Translations under genes and position numbers: made by a program
In this document: in pieces, positions 36,901-50,862 of the stretch
Position numbering within the stretch: the first letter of the stretch is position 1
Layout of the letters: each line of letters starts with the position of its first letter
Notes under the pieces: model-generated
The model's database searches: none
Told to the model about the DNA's origin: nothing
What the model saw: only the letters and a program-made list of their open reading frames with translations
DNA from: Hippophae tibetana
Taxonomy: Eukaryota > Streptophyta > Magnoliopsida > Rosales > Elaeagnaceae
Length of the DNA: 64,000 nucleotides
Assembly: GCA_037013495.1 (NCBI GenBank)
Contig: CM072801.1
Coordinates: forward strand, 33,220,001-33,284,000
Reading direction: 5' to 3'

Positions 36901-39436
36901 AATTTTCAATAAAACAAAACATTTAATAAATCGAACTTTCAACTTTATACGACAAAAACTTTTGACTATGGTATCGTAAGGACTATTATAATATATCAAA
37001 TTTAAGCTCTTATCGATTCACACAATTAGTGGTAGCCTCAATAAGGAACTTGAATTATGTACCCAAATCCATCATTTACATCACTTACCTAGGGTTTTAG
37101 TTTTTCTCCCAAATTTCCGTTTTACTTAGTTTTAATTTTATTCAAAAGAACTGTAAAGGAGATATTTGTGCCGACCATGGGTTCTTTATATATGTGTTCA
37201 ATAAATCTCTATTTTTCGAAAAAAAATAGGAGAATAGTAAAAGAAAGGAGCAACTGTTGAAATTTGCAAAAAAAAAACAGAACATTTGATAAATTCTACT
37301 TTTAACTTTATACGACTATAACTTTTGACTCGGGTATCGTAACGAAAATTATAATATATCAAATCGAAGCTCTTATCGATTCACACAATTATTTCTGGCC
37401 TCACTATGGAACCTGAATTATATACCCAAATTCCATCATTTACATCACTAAACAAGGGTTTTAGCTTTTTCTCGCAAATTTCCGTTTTACTTACTTTCGA
37501 TTTTATTCAATAGAGCTCTAAAGGAGATATTTGTTACGACCATGGTATCATTATTTATGAGGTCCATAAATCTATATTCTTCGAAATGGAAGTAGGAGAA
37601 TAGAAAAAGAAAGGAGCAACTGTTGAAATTTTCAATGAAACAAAACATTTAAGAAATCGAACTTTCAACTTTATACGACCAAAACTTTTGACTATGGTAT
37701 CGTAAGGACTATTATAATATATCAAATTTAAGCTCTTATCGATTCACACAATTAGTGGTAGCCTCAATAAGGAACTTGAATTATGTACCCAAATCCATCA
37801 TTTACATCACTTACCTAGGGTTTTAGGTTTTTCTCCCAAATTTCCGTTTTACTTAGTTTTAATTTTATTCAAAAGAACTGTAAAGGAGATATTTGTGCCG
37901 ACCATGGGTTCTTTATATATGTGTTCAATAAATCTCTATTTTTTGAAAAAATATAGGAGAATAGTAAAAGAAAGAAGCAACTGTTGAAATTTTCAAAAAA
38001 AACAAAACATTTGATAAATTCTACTCATAACTTTATACGACTATAACTTTTGACTCGGGTATCGTAACGAAAATTATAATATATCAAATCGAAGCTCTTA
38101 TCGATTCACATAAATATTTCTGGCCTCACTATGGAACCTAAATGATATACCCAAATTCCATCATTTACATCACTAACCAAGGGTTTTAGCTTTTTCTCGC
38201 AAATTTTTGTTTTAATTACTTTCTATTTTATTCAATAGAGCTCTAAAGGAGATATTTGTTACGACCAAGGTTTCATTATTTATGTGTTCCATAAATCTAT
38301 ATTCTTCGAAAAGGAAAGAGGAGAATAGAAAAATAAAGGAGCAACTGTTGAAATTTTCAATAAAACAAAACATTTAATAAATCGAACTTTCAACTTTATA
38401 CGACAAAAACTTTTGACTATGGTATCGTAAGGACTATTATAATATATCAAATTTAAGCTCTTATCGATTCACACAATTAGTGGTAGCCTCAATAAGGAAC
38501 TTGAATTATGTACCCAAATCCATCATTTACATCACTTACCTAGGGTTTTAGTTTTTCTCCCAAATTTCCGTTTTACTTAGTTTTAATTTTATTCAAAAGA
38601 ACTGTAAAGGAGATATTTGTGCCGACCATGGGTTCTTTATATATGTGTTCAATAAATCTCTATTTTTCGAAAAAAAATAGGAGAATAGTAAAAGAAAGGA
38701 GCAACTGTTGAAATTTGCAAAAAAAAAACAGAACATTTGATAAATTCTACTTTTAACTTTATACGACTATAACTTTTGACTCGGGTATCGTAACGAAAAT
38801 TATAATATATCAAATCGAAGCTCTTATCGATTCACACAATTATTTCTGGCCTCACTATGGAACCTGAATTATATACCCAAATTCCATCATTTACATCACT
38901 AACCAAGGGTTTTAGCTTTTTCTCGCAAATTTCCGTTTTACTTACTTTCGATTTTATTCAATAGAGCTCTAAAGGAGATATTTGTTACGACCATGGTATC
39001 ATTATTTATGAGGTCCATAAATCTATATTCTTCGAAATGGAAGTAGGAGAATAGAAAAAGAAAGGAGCAACTGTTGAAATTTTCAATGAAACAAAACATT
39101 TAAGAAATCGAACTTTCAACTTTATACGACCAAAACTTTTGACTATGGTATCGTAAGGACTATTATAATATATCAAATTTAAGCTCTTATCGATTCACAC
39201 AATTAGTGGTAGCCTCAATAAGGAACTTGAATTATGTACCCAAATCCATCATTTACATCACTTACCTAGGGTTTTAGGTTTTTCTCCCAAATTTCCGTTT
39301 TACTTAGTTTTAATTTTATTCAAAAGAACTGTAAAGGAGATATTTGTGCCGACCATGGGTTCTTTATATATGTGTTCAATAAATCTCTATTTTTTGAAAA
39401 AATATAGGAGAATAGTAAAAGAAAGAAGCAACTGTT
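33996..39436 (+). repeat. 1,451-bp X-Y HOR block, second (highly uniform)
   Basis: X at 33996, 35448, 36899 and 38350 and Y at 34723, 36174, 37625 and 39076 give a constant period of 1,451-1,452 bp. Copies share diagnostic changes absent from the first block: TTACTTTCTATTTTATTC (about 35319, 36770 and 38220), and CTAAACAAGG in the neighbouring copies at about 35997 and 37449. Uniformity over 5.4 kb suggests very recent amplification. The last Y unit switches to another subfamily at its B monomer (39437). Confidence 0.85.
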
Positions 39437-42400
39437 GAAATTTAAAAAAAACAAAACATTTGATAAATTTCCCTCATAACTTTATACGACTATAACTTTT
39501 GACTCGGGTATCGTAACGAAAATTATAATATATCAAATGGAAGCTCTTATCGATTCACACAATTATTTCTGGCTTCACTATGGAACCTAAATGATATACC
39601 CAAATTCCATCATTTACATCACTAACCAAGGGTTTTAGCTTTTTCTCGCAAATTTCTGTTTAATTACTTTCGATTTTATTCAATAGAGCTCTAAAGGAGA
39701 TATTTTTACGACCAAGGTTTCATTATTTATGTGTTCCATAAATCTATATTCTTCGAAAAGGAAATAGGAGAATAGAAAAAGAAAGGAGCAACTGTTGAAA
39801 TTTTCAATAAAACAAAACATTTAAGAAATCGAACTTTCAACTTTATACGACCAAAACTTTTGACTATGGTATCGTAAGGACTATTATAATATATCAAATT
39901 TAAGCTCTTATCGATTCACACAATTAGTGGTAGCCTCAATAAGGAACTTGAATTATGTACCCAAATCCATCATTTACATCACTTACCTAGGGTTTTAGGT
40001 TTTTCTCCCAAATTTCCGTTGTACTTAATTTTAATTTTATTCAATAGAACTGTAAAGGAGATATTTGTGCCGATCATGGGTTCTTTATATATGTGTTCAA
40101 TAAATCTCTATTTTTTGAAAAACAATAGGAGAATAGTAAAAGAAAGAAGCAACTGTTGAAATTTAAAAAAAACAAAACATTTGATAAATTTCCCTCATAA
40201 CTTTATACGACTATAACTTTTGACTCGGGTATCGTAACGAAAATTATAATATATCAAATCGAAGCTCTTATCGATTCACACAATTATTTCTGGCCTCACT
40301 ATGGAACCTAAATGATATACCCAAATTCCATCATTTACATCACTAACCAAGGGTTTTAGCTTTTTCTCGCAAATTTCTGTTTTACTTACTTTCGATTTTA
40401 TTCAATAGAGCTCTAAAGGAGATATTTTTACGACCAAGGTTTCATTATTTATGTGTTCCATAAATCTATATTCTTCGAAAAGGAAATAGGAGAATAGAAA
40501 AAGAATGGAGCAACTGTTGAAATTTTCAATAAAACAAAACATTTAAGAAATCGAACTTTCAACTTTATACGACCAAAACTTTTGACTATGGTATCATAAG
40601 CACTATTATAATATATCAAATTTAAGCTCTTATCGATTCACACAATTAGTGGTAGCCTCAATAAGGAACTTGAATTATGTAACCAAATCCATCATTTACA
40701 TCACTTACCTAGGGTTTTAGGTTTTTCTCCCAAATTTTTGTTTTACTTAGTTTTAATTTTATTCAATGGAAATGTAAAGGAGATATTTGTGCCGATCATG
40801 GGTTCTTTATATATGTGTTCAATAAATCTCTATTTTTTGAAAAAAAATAGGAGAATAGTAAAAGAAAGAAGCAACTGTTGAAATTTAAAAAAAACAAAAC
40901 ATTTGATAAATTTCCCTCATAACTTTATACGACTATAACTTTTGACTCGGGTATCGTAACGAAAATTATAATATATCAAATGGAAGCTCTTATCGATTCA
41001 CACAATTATTTCTGGCTTCACTATGGAACCTAAATGATATACCCAAATTCCATCATTTACATCACTAACCAAGGGTTTTAGCTTTTTCTCGCAAATTTCT
41101 GTTTAATTACTTTCGATTTTATTCAATAGAGCTCTAAAGGAGATATTTTTACGACCAAGGTTTCATTATTTATGTGTTCCATAAATCTATATTCTTCGAA
41201 AAGGAAATAGGAGAATAGAAAAAGAAAGGAGCAACTGTTGAAATTTTCAATAAAACAAAACATTTAAGAAATCGAACTTTCAACTTTATACGACCAAAAC
41301 TTTTGACTATGGTATCGTAAGGACTATTATAATATATCAAATTTAAGCTCTTATCGATTCACACAATTAGTGGTAGCCTCAATAAGGAACTTGAATTATG
41401 TACCCAAATCCATCATTTACATCACTTACCTAGGGTTTTAGGTTTTTCTCCCAAATTTCCGTTGTACTTAATTTTAATTTTATTCAATAGAACTGTAAAG
41501 GAGATATTTGTGCCGATCATGGGTTCTTTATATATGTGTTCAATAAATCTCTATTTTTTGAAAAACAATAGGAGAATAGTAAAAGAAAGAAGCAACTGTT
41601 GAAATTTAAAAAAAACAAAACATTTGATAAATTTCCCTCATAACTTTATACGACTATAACTTTTGACTCGGGTATCGTAACGAAAATTATAATATATCAA
41701 ATCGAAGCTCTTATCGATTCACACAATTATTTCTGGCCTCACTATGGAACCTAAATGATATACCCAAATTCCATCATTTACATCACTAACCAAGGGTTTT
41801 AGCTTTTTCTCGCAAATTTCTGTTTTACTTACTTTCGATTTTATTCAATAGAGCTCTAAAGGAGATATTTTTACGACCAAGGTTTCATTATTTATGTGTT
41901 CCATAAATCTATATTCTTCGAAAAGGAAATAGGAGAATAGAAAAAGAATGGAGCAACTGTTGAAATTTTCAATAAAACAAAACATTTAAGAAATCGAACT
42001 TTCAACTTTATACGACCAAAACTTTTGACTATGGTATCATAAGCACTATTATAATATATCAAATTTAAGCTCTTATCGATTCACACAATTAGTGGTAGCC
42101 TCAATAAGGAACTTGAATTATGTAACCAAATCCATCATTTACATCACTTACCTAGGGTTTTAGGTTTTTCTCCCAAATTTTTGTTTTACTTAGTTTTAAT
42201 TTTATTCAATGGAAATGTAAAGGAGATATTTGTGCCGATCATGGGTTCTTTATATATGTGTTCAATAAATCTCTATTTTTTGAAAAAAAATAGGAGAATA
42301 GTAAAGAAAGAAGCAACTGTTGAAATTAAAAAAAAAACAAAACATTTGATAAATTCTACTCATAACTTTATACGACTATAACTTTTGACTCGGGTATCGT

Positions 42401-44486
42401 AACGAAAATTATAATATATCAAATGGAAGCTCTTATCGATTCACACAATTATTTCTGGCTTCACTATGGAACCTAAATGATATACCCAAATTCCATCATT
42501 TACATCACTAACCAAGGGTTTTAGCTTTTTCTCGCAAATTTCTGTTTTACTTACTTTCGATTTTATTCAATAGAGCTCTAAAGGAGATATTTTTACGACC
42601 AAGGTTTCATTATTTATGTGTTCCATAAATCTATATTCTTCGAAAAGGAAATAGGAGAATAGAAAAAGAAAGGAGCAACTGTTGAAATTTTCAATAAAAC
42701 AAAACATTTAAGAAATCGAACTTTCAACTTTATACGACCAAAACTTTTGACTATGGTATCGTAAGGACTATTATAATATATCAAATTTAAGCTCTTATCG
42801 ATTCACACAATTAGTGGTAGCCTCAAAAAGGAACTTGAATTATGTACCCAAATCCATCATTTACATCACTTACCTAGGGTTTTAGGTTTTTCTCCCAAAT
42901 TTCCGTTGTACTTAATTTTAATTTTATTCAATAGAACTGTAAAGGAGATATTTGTGCCGATCATGGGTTCTTTATATATGTGTTCAATAAATCTCTATTT
43001 TTTGAAAAAAAATAGGAGAATAGTAAAAGAAAGAAGCAACTGTTGAAATTTAAAAAAAACAAAACATTTGATAAATTTCCCTCATAACTTTATACGACTA
43101 TAACTTTTGACTCGGGTATCGTAACGAAAATTATAATATATCAAATCGAAGCTCTTATCGATTCACACAATTATTTCTGGCCTCACTATGGAACCTAAAT
43201 GATATACCCAAATTCCATCATTTACATCACTAACCAAGGGTTTTAGCTTTTTCTCGCAAATTTCTGTTTTACTTACTTTCGATTTTATTCAATAGAGCTC
43301 TAAAGGAGATATTTTTACGACCAAGGTTTCATTATTTATGTGTTCCATAAATCTATATTCTTCGAAAAGGAAATAGGAGAATAGAAAAAGAATGGAGCAA
43401 CTGTTGAAATTTTCAATAAAACAAAACATTTAAGAAATCGAACTTTCAACTTTATACGACCAAAACTTTTGACTATGGTATCATAAGCACTATTATAATA
43501 TATCAAATTTAAGCTCTTATCGATTCACACAATTAGTGGTAGCCTCAATAAGGAACTTGAATTATGTAACCAAATCCATCATTTACATCACTTACCTAGG
43601 GTTTTAGGTTTTTCTCCCAAATTTTTGTTTTACTTAGTTTTAATTTTATTCAATGGAAATGTAAAGGAGATATTTGTGCCGATCATGGGTTCTTTATATA
43701 TGTGTTCAATAAATCTCTATTTTTTGAAAAAAAATAGGAGAATAGTAAAGAAAGAAGCAACTGTTGAAATTAAAAAAAAAACAAAACATTTGATAAATTC
43801 TACTCATAACTTTATACGACTATAACTTTTGACTCGGGTATCGTAACGAAAATTATAATATATCAAATGGAAGCTCTTATCGATTCACACAATTATTTCT
43901 GGCTTCACTATGGAACCTAAATGATATACCCAAATTCCATCATTTACATCACTAACCAAGGGTTTTAGCTTTTTCTCGCAAATTTCTGTTTTACTTACTT
44001 TCGATTTTATTCAATATAGCTCTAAAGGAGATATTTTTACGACCAAGGTTTCATTATTTATGTGTTCCATAAATCCATATTCTTCGAAAAGGAAATAGGA
44101 GAATAGAAAAAGAAAGGAGCAACTGTTGAAATTTTCAATAAAACAAAACATTTAAGAAATCGAACTTTCAACTTTATACGACCAAAACTTTTGACTATGG
44201 TATCGTAAGGACTATTATAATATATCAAATTTAAGCTCTTATCGATTCACACAATTAGTGGTAGCCTCAATAAGGAACTTGAATTATGTACCCAAATCCA
44301 TCATTTACATCACTTACCTAGGGTTTTAGGTTTTTCTCCCAAATTTCCGTTGTACTTAATTTTAATTTTATTCAATAGAACTGTAAAGGAGATATTTGTG
44401 CCGATCATGGGTTCTTTATATATGTGTTCAATAAATCTCTATTTTTTGAAAAAAAATAGGAGAATAGTAAAGAAAGAGCAACTGTT
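39437..44486 (+). repeat. 1,444-bp P-Q HOR domain of shortened dimers
   Basis: Units start at 39797, 40519, 41240, 41962, 42684, 43406 and 44128, spaced 721-722 bp, shorter than the 724-728 bp of most other units. The shortening comes from ATATTTTTACGACC (two bases fewer than ATATTTGTTACGACC) and shorter A-runs. Type P (39797, 41240, 42684, 44128) has CCGTTGTACTTAATT and, in two copies, GAAAAACAATAGG. Type Q (40519, 41962, 43406) has ATCATAAGCAC, GTAACCAAATCC, CAATGGAAATG and CAAATGGAAGC. B monomers of several units carry AAATTTCCCTCATAAC. The P-to-P distance is 1,443-1,444 bp. Confidence 0.88.
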
Positions 44487-47232
44487 GAAATTTCAAAAAA
44501 AAAAACAAAACATTTGATAAATTCTACTTTTAACTTTATACGACTATAACTTTTGACTCGGGTATCCTAACGAAAATTATAATATATCAAATCGAAGCTC
44601 TTATCGATTCACACAATTATTTCTGGCCTCACTGTGGAACCTGAATTATATACCCAAATTCCATCATTTACATCACTAACCAAGGGTTTTAGCTTTTTCT
44701 CGCAAATTTCCGTTTTACTTACTTTCGATTTTATTCAATTGAGCTCTAAAGGAGATATTTTTACGACCAAGGTTTCATTATTTATGTGTTCCATAAATCT
44801 ATATTCTTTGAAAAGGAAATAGGAGAATAGAAAAAGAAAGGAGCAACTCTTGAAATTTTCAATAAAACAAAACATTTAAGAAATCGAACTTTCAACTTTA
44901 TACGACCAAAACTTTTGACTATGGTATCTTAAGGACTATTATAATATATCAAATTTAAGCTCTTATCGATTCACACAATTAGTGGTAGCCTCAATAAGGA
45001 ACTTGAATTATGTACCCAAATCCATCATTTACATCACTTACCTAGGGTTTTAGGTTTTTCTCCCAAATTTTTGTTTTACTTAATTTTAATTTTATTCAAT
45101 AGAACTGTAAAGGAGATATTTGTGCCGACCATGGGTTCTTTATATATGTGTTCAATAAATCTCTATTTTTTGAAAAAAAAATAGGAGAATAGTAAAAGAA
45201 AGAGCAACTGTTGAAATTTTCAAAAAAAAACAAAAACATTTGATAAATTCTACTTTTAACTTTATACGACTATAACTTTTGACTCGGGTATCCTAACGAA
45301 AATTATAATATATCAAATCGAAGCTCTTATCGATTCACACAATTATTTCTGGCCTCACTGTGGAACCTGAATTATATACCCAAATTCCATCATTTACATC
45401 ACTAACCAAGGGTTTTAGCTTTTTCTCGCAAATTTCCGTTTTACTTACTTTCGATTTTATTCAATAGAGGTCTAAAGGAGATATTTGTTACGACCAAGGT
45501 TTCATTATTTATGAGGTCCATAAATCTATATTCTTTGAAAAGGAAATAGGAGAATAGAAAAAGAAAGGAGCAACTGTTGAAATTTTCAATAAAACAAAAC
45601 ATTTAAGAAATCGAATTTTCAACTTTATACGACCAAAACTTTTGACTATGGTATCGTAAGGACTGTTATAATATATCAAATTTAAGCTCTTATCCATTCA
45701 CATAATTAGTGGTAGCCTCAATAAGGAACTTGAATTATGTACCCAAATCCATCATTTACATCACTTACCTAGGGTTTTAGGTTTTTCTCCCAAATTTTTG
45801 TTTTACTTAATTTTAATTTTATTCAATAGAACTGTAAAGGAGATATTTGTGCCGACCATGGGTTCTTTATATATGTGTTCAATAAATCTCTATTTTTTGA
45901 AAAAAAATAGGAGAATAGTAAAAGAAAGAGCAACTATTGAAATTTTCAAAAAAAAACAAAACATTTGATAAATTCTACTTCTAACTTTATACGACTATAA
46001 CTTTTGACTCGGGTATCCTAACGAAAATTATAATATATCAAATCGATGCTCTTATCGATTCACACAATTATTTCTGGCCTCACTGTGGAACCTGAATTAT
46101 ATACCCAAATTCCATCGTTTACATCACTAACCAAGGGTTTTAGCTTTTTCTCGCAAATTTCCGTTTTACTTACTTTCGATTTTATTCAATAGAGCTCTAA
46201 AGGAGATATTTGTTACGACCAAGGTTTCATTATTTATGAGGTCCATAAATATATATTCTTTGAAAAGGAAATAGGAGAATAGAAAAAGAATGGAGCAACT
46301 GTTGAAATTTTCAATAAAACAAAACATTTAAGAAATCGAACTTTCAACTTTATACGACCAAAACTTTTGACTATGGTATCGTAAGGACTATTATAATATA
46401 TCAAATTTAAGCTCTTATCGATTCACACAATTAGTGGTAGCCTCAATAAGGAACTTGAATTATGTACCCAAATCCATCATTTACATCACTTACCTAGGGT
46501 TTTAGTTTTTCTCCCAAATTTCCGTTTTACTTAGTTTTAATTTTATTCAATAGAACTGTAAAGGAGATATTTGTGCCGACCATGGGTTCTTTATATATGT
46601 GTTCAATAAATCTCTATTTTTCGAAAAAAAAATAGGAGAATAGTAAAAGAAAGGAGCAACTGTTGAAATTTGCAAAAAAAAAACAGAACATTTGATAAAT
46701 TCTACTTTTAACTTTATACGACTATAACTTTTGACCCGGGTATCGTAACGAAAATTATAATATATCAAATCGAAGCTCTTATCGATTCACACAATTATTT
46801 CTGGCCTCACTATGGAACCTGAATTATATACCCAAATTCCATCATTTACATCACTAACCAAGGGTTTTAGCTTTTTCTCGCAAATTTCCGTTTTACTTAC
46901 TTTCGATTTTATTCAATAGAGCTCTAAAGGAGATATTTGTTACGACCAAGGTTTCATTATTTATGAGGTCCATAAATCTATATTCTTCGAAATGGAAGTA
47001 GGAGAATAGAAAAAGAAAGGAGCAACTGTTGAAATTTTCAATAAAACAAAACATTTAAGAAATCGAACTTTCAACTTTATACGACCAAAACTTTTGACTA
47101 TGGTATCGTAAGGACTATTATAATATATCAAATTTAAGCTCTTATCGATTCACACAATTAGTCGTAGCCTCAATAAGGAACTTGAATTATGTACCCAAAT
47201 CCATCATTTACATCACTTACCTAGGGTTTTAG
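44487..47232 (+). repeat. 3,631-bp tandem duplication, copy 1
   Basis: Units at 44852, 45579, 46304 and 47031. Diagnostic variants are GTATCCTAACG, CACTGTGGAACC, GTATCTTAAGG (44926), AGAGGTCTAAAGG, GGACTGTTATAAT (45661), TTATCCATTCACATAATT, TCGATGCTC (46044), AAATATATATTC, GACCCGGGTATCG (46733) and TTAGTCGTAGCC (47160). All recur 3,630-3,631 bp downstream in the same order. The block begins in the B monomer at 44487 and the match ends near 47232, where GTTTTAGTTTTTC faces GTTTTAGGTTTTTC in copy 2. The remaining distance to copy 2 (47233-48117) is one more dimer-sized stretch related to P/Q units. Confidence 0.9.
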
Positions 47233-48117
47233 TTTTTCTCCCAAATTTCCGTTTTACTTAGTTTTAATTTTATTCAATAGAACTGTAAAGGAGATATTTG
47301 TGCCGACCATGGGTTCTTTATATATGTGTTCAATAAATCTCTATTTTTCGAAAAAAAAATAGGAGAATAGTAAAAGAAAGGAGCAACTGTTGAAATTTGC
47401 AAAAAAAAAACAGAACATTTGATAAATTCTACTTTTAACTTTATACGACTATAACTTTTGACTCGGGTATCGTAACGAAAATTATAATATATCAAATGGA
47501 AGCTCTTATCAATTCACACAATTATTTCTGGCTTCACTATGGAACCTAAATGATATACCCAAATTCCATCATTTACATCACTAACCAAGGGTTTTAGCTT
47601 TTTCTCGCAAATTTCTGTTTTACTTACTTTCGATTTTATTCAATAGAGCTCTAAAGGAGATATTTTTACGACCAAGGTTTCATTATTTATGTGTTCCATA
47701 AATCTATATTCTTCGAAAAGGAAATAGGAGAATAGAAAAAGAAAGGAGCAACTGTTGAAATTTTCAATAAAACAAAACATTTAAGAAATCGAACTTTCAA
47801 CTTTATACGACCAAAACTTTTGACTATGGTATCGTAAGGACTATTATAATATATCAAATTTAAGCTCTTATCGATTCACACAATTAGTGGTAGCCTCAAT
47901 AAGGAACTTGAATTATGTACCCAAATCCATCATTTACATCACTTACCTAGGGTTTTAGGTTTTTCTCCCAAATTTTTGTTTTACTTAATTTTAATTTTAT
48001 TCAATAGAACTGTAAAGGAGATATTTGTGCCGACCATGGGTTCTTTATATATGTGTTCAATAAATCTCTATTTTTTGACAAAAAAATAGGAGAATAGTAA
48101 AAGAAAGAGCAACTGTT
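47233..48117 (+). repeat. Satellite link between the two 3.6-kb copies
   Basis: The link contains the unit start at 47757. Its first part is X-like (GAAATTTGC, CAGAAC start of B at about 47393). It switches near 47497 to a Q-type B (CAAATGGAAGC, GGCTTCAC, CCTAAATGATATACC, ATATTTTTACG). It then matches the sequence just upstream of copy 1 with small differences, for example CCGTTGTACTT at 44347 against TTTGTTTTACTT here. Confidence 0.75.
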
Positions 48118-50862
48118 GAAATTTCAAAAAAAAAAACAAAACATTTGATAAATTCTACTTTTAACTTTATACGACTATAACTTTTGACTCGGGTATCCTA
48201 ACGAAAATTATAATATATCAAATCGAAGCTCTTATCGATTCACACAATTATTTCTGGCCTCACTGTGGAACCTGAATTATATACCCAAATTCCATCATTT
48301 ACATCACTAACCAAGGGTTTTAGCTTTTTCTCGCAAATTTCCGTTTTACTTACTTTCGATTTTATTCAATTGAGCTCTAAAGGAGATATTTTTACGACCA
48401 AGGTTTCATTATTTATGTGTTCCATAAATCTATATTCTTTGAAAAGGAAATAGGAGAATAGAAAAAGAAAGGAGCAACTCTTGAAATTTTCAATAAAACA
48501 AAACATTTAAGAAATCGAACTTTCAACTTTATACGACCAAAACTTTTGACTATGGTATCTTAAGGACTATTATAATATATCAAATTTAAGCTCTTATCGA
48601 TTCACACAATTAGTGGTAGCCTCAATAAGGAACTTGAATTATGTACCCAAATCCATCATTTACATCACTTACCTAGGGTTTTAGGTTTTTCTCCCAAATT
48701 TTTGTTTTACTTAATTTTAATTTTATTCAATAGAACTGTAAAGGAGATATTTGTGCCGACCATGGGTTCTTTATATATGTGTTCAATAAATCTCTATTTT
48801 TTGAAAAAAAAATAGGAGAATAGTAAAAGAAAGAGCAACTGTTGAAATTTTCAAAAAAAAACAAAAACATTTGATAAATTCTACTTTTAACTTTATACGA
48901 CTATAACTTTTGACTCGGGTATCCTAACGAAAATTATAATATATCAAATCGAAGCTCTTATCGATTCACACAATTATTTCTGGCCTCACTGTGGAACCTG
49001 AATTATATACCCAAATTCCATCATTTACATCACTAACCAAGGGTTTTAGCTTTTTCTCGCAAATTTCCGTTTTACTTACTTTCGATTTTATTCAATAGAG
49101 GTCTAAAGGAGATATTTGTTACGACCAAGGTTTCATTATTTATGAGGTCCATAAATCTATATTCTTTGAAAAGGAAATAGGAGAATAGAAAAAGAAAGGA
49201 GCAACTGTTGAAATATTCAATAAAACAAAACATTTAAGAAATCGAATTTTCAACTTTATACGACCAAAACTTTTGACTATGGTATCGTAAGGACTGTTAT
49301 AATATATCAAATTTAAGCTCTTATCCATTCACATAATTAGTGGTAGCCTCAATAAGGAACTTGAATTATGTACCCAAATCCATCATTTACATCACTTACC
49401 TAGGGTTTTAGGTTTTTCTCCCAAATTTTTGTTTTACTTAATTTTAATTTTATTCAATAGAACTGTAAAGGAGATATTTGTGCCGACCATGGGTTCTTTA
49501 TATATGTGTTCAATAAATCTCTATTTTTTGAAAAAAAATAGGAGAATAGTAAAAGAAAGAGCAACTATTGAAATTTTCAAAAAAAAACAAAACATTTGAT
49601 AAATTCTACTTCTAACTTTATACGACTATAACTTTTGACTCGGGTATCCTAACGAAAATTATAATATATCAAATCGATGCTCTTATCGATTCACACAATT
49701 ATTTCTGGCCTCACTGTGGAACCTCAATTATATACCCAAATTCCATCATTTACATCACTAACCAAGGGTTTTAGCTTTTTCTCGCAAATTTCCGTTTTAC
49801 TTACTTTCGATTTTATTCAATAGAGCTCTAAAGGAGATATTTGTTACGACCAAGGTTTCATTATTTATGAGGTCCATAAATATATATTCTTTGAAAAGGA
49901 AATAGGAGAATAGAAAAAGAATGGAGCAACTGTTGAAATTTTCAATAAAACAAAACATTTAAGAAATCGAACTTTCAACTTTATACGACCAAAACTTTTG
50001 ACTATGGTATCGTAAGGACTATTATAATATATCAAATTTAAGCTCTTATCGATTCACACAATTAGTGGTAGCCTCAATAAGGAACTTGAATTATGTACCC
50101 AAATCCATCATTTACATCACTTACCTAGGGTTTTAGTTTTTCTCCCAAATTTCCGTTTTACTTAGTTTTAATTTTATTCAATAGAACTGTAAAGGAGATA
50201 TTTGTGCCGACCATGGGTTCTTTATATATGTGTTCAATAAATCTCTATTTTTCGAAAAAAAAATAGGAGAATAGTAAAAGAAAGGAGCAACTGTTGAAAT
50301 TTGCAAAAAAAAACAGAACATTTGATAAATTCTACTTTTAACTTTATACGACTATAACTTTTGACCCGGGTATCGTAACGAAAATTATAATATATCAAAT
50401 CGAAGCTCTTATCGATTCACACAATTATTTCTGGCCTCACTATGGAACCTGAATTATATACCCAAATTCCATCATTTACATCACTAACCAAGGGTTTTAG
50501 CTTTTTCTCGCAAATTTCCGTTTTACTTACTTTCGATTTTATTCATTAGAGCTCTAAAGGAGATATTTGTTACGACCAAGGTTTCATTATTTATGAGGTC
50601 CATAAATCTATATTCTTCGAAATGGAAGTAGGAGAATAGAAAAAGAAAGGAGCAACTCTTGAAATTTTCAATAAAACAAAACATTTAAGAAATCGAACTT
50701 TCAACTTTATACGACCAAAACTTTTGACTATGGTATCGTAAGGACTATTATAATATATCAAATTTAAGCTCTTATCGATTCACACAATTAGTCGTAGCCT
50801 CAATAAGGAACTTGAATTATGTACCCAAATCCATCATTTACATCACTTACCTAGGGTTTTAG
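48118..50862 (+). repeat. 3,631-bp tandem duplication, copy 2
   Basis: Units at 48483, 49210, 49935 and 50661, each 3,630-3,631 bp after its counterpart in copy 1. All diagnostic variants of copy 1 are present. By eye I noted only a handful of differences over about 2.7 kb: AAATATTCAAT (49213), ACCTCAATTAT (about 49721), CATCATTTAC against CATCGTTTAC in copy 1, CATTAGAGC (about 50546) and CAACTCTTG (about 50654). Such similarity implies a recent event. Confidence 0.9.

Larger units (their letters stand above)
18023..39436 (+). repeat. Satellite HOR domain of X and Y dimers
   Basis: Units begin at 18023, 18749, 19476, 20202, 20928, 21653, 22380, 23108, 23833, 24558, 25285, 26010, 26737, 27461, 28188, 28913, 29640, 30367, 31092, 31820, 32547, 33272, 33996, 34723, 35448, 36174, 36899, 37625, 38350 and 39076. 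Type X starts with TTTAATAAATCG and GACAAAAAC; its B starts GAAATTTGC, then an A-run and CAGAAC, and carries GACCATGGTATCATT and GAAATGGAAGTAGG. Type Y starts TCAATGAAAC; its A has CAAAAGAACTG and GAAAAAATATAGG; its B has CACATAAATATTTCTGG, CCTAAATGATATACC, TTTTAATTAC and AAAAATAAAGG. X and Y alternate, with extra hybrid dimers (Z and W) in places. The two leading units are transitional. Confidence 0.93.

Noticed and set aside
42181-42381. Plus-strand open frames of 62-72 codons in satellite (also 13814, 43625, 44634, 48265, 58409)
   Set aside because: These are single-base variants of the repeat that create an ATG or remove a stop. Identical peptides recur at HOR spacing.
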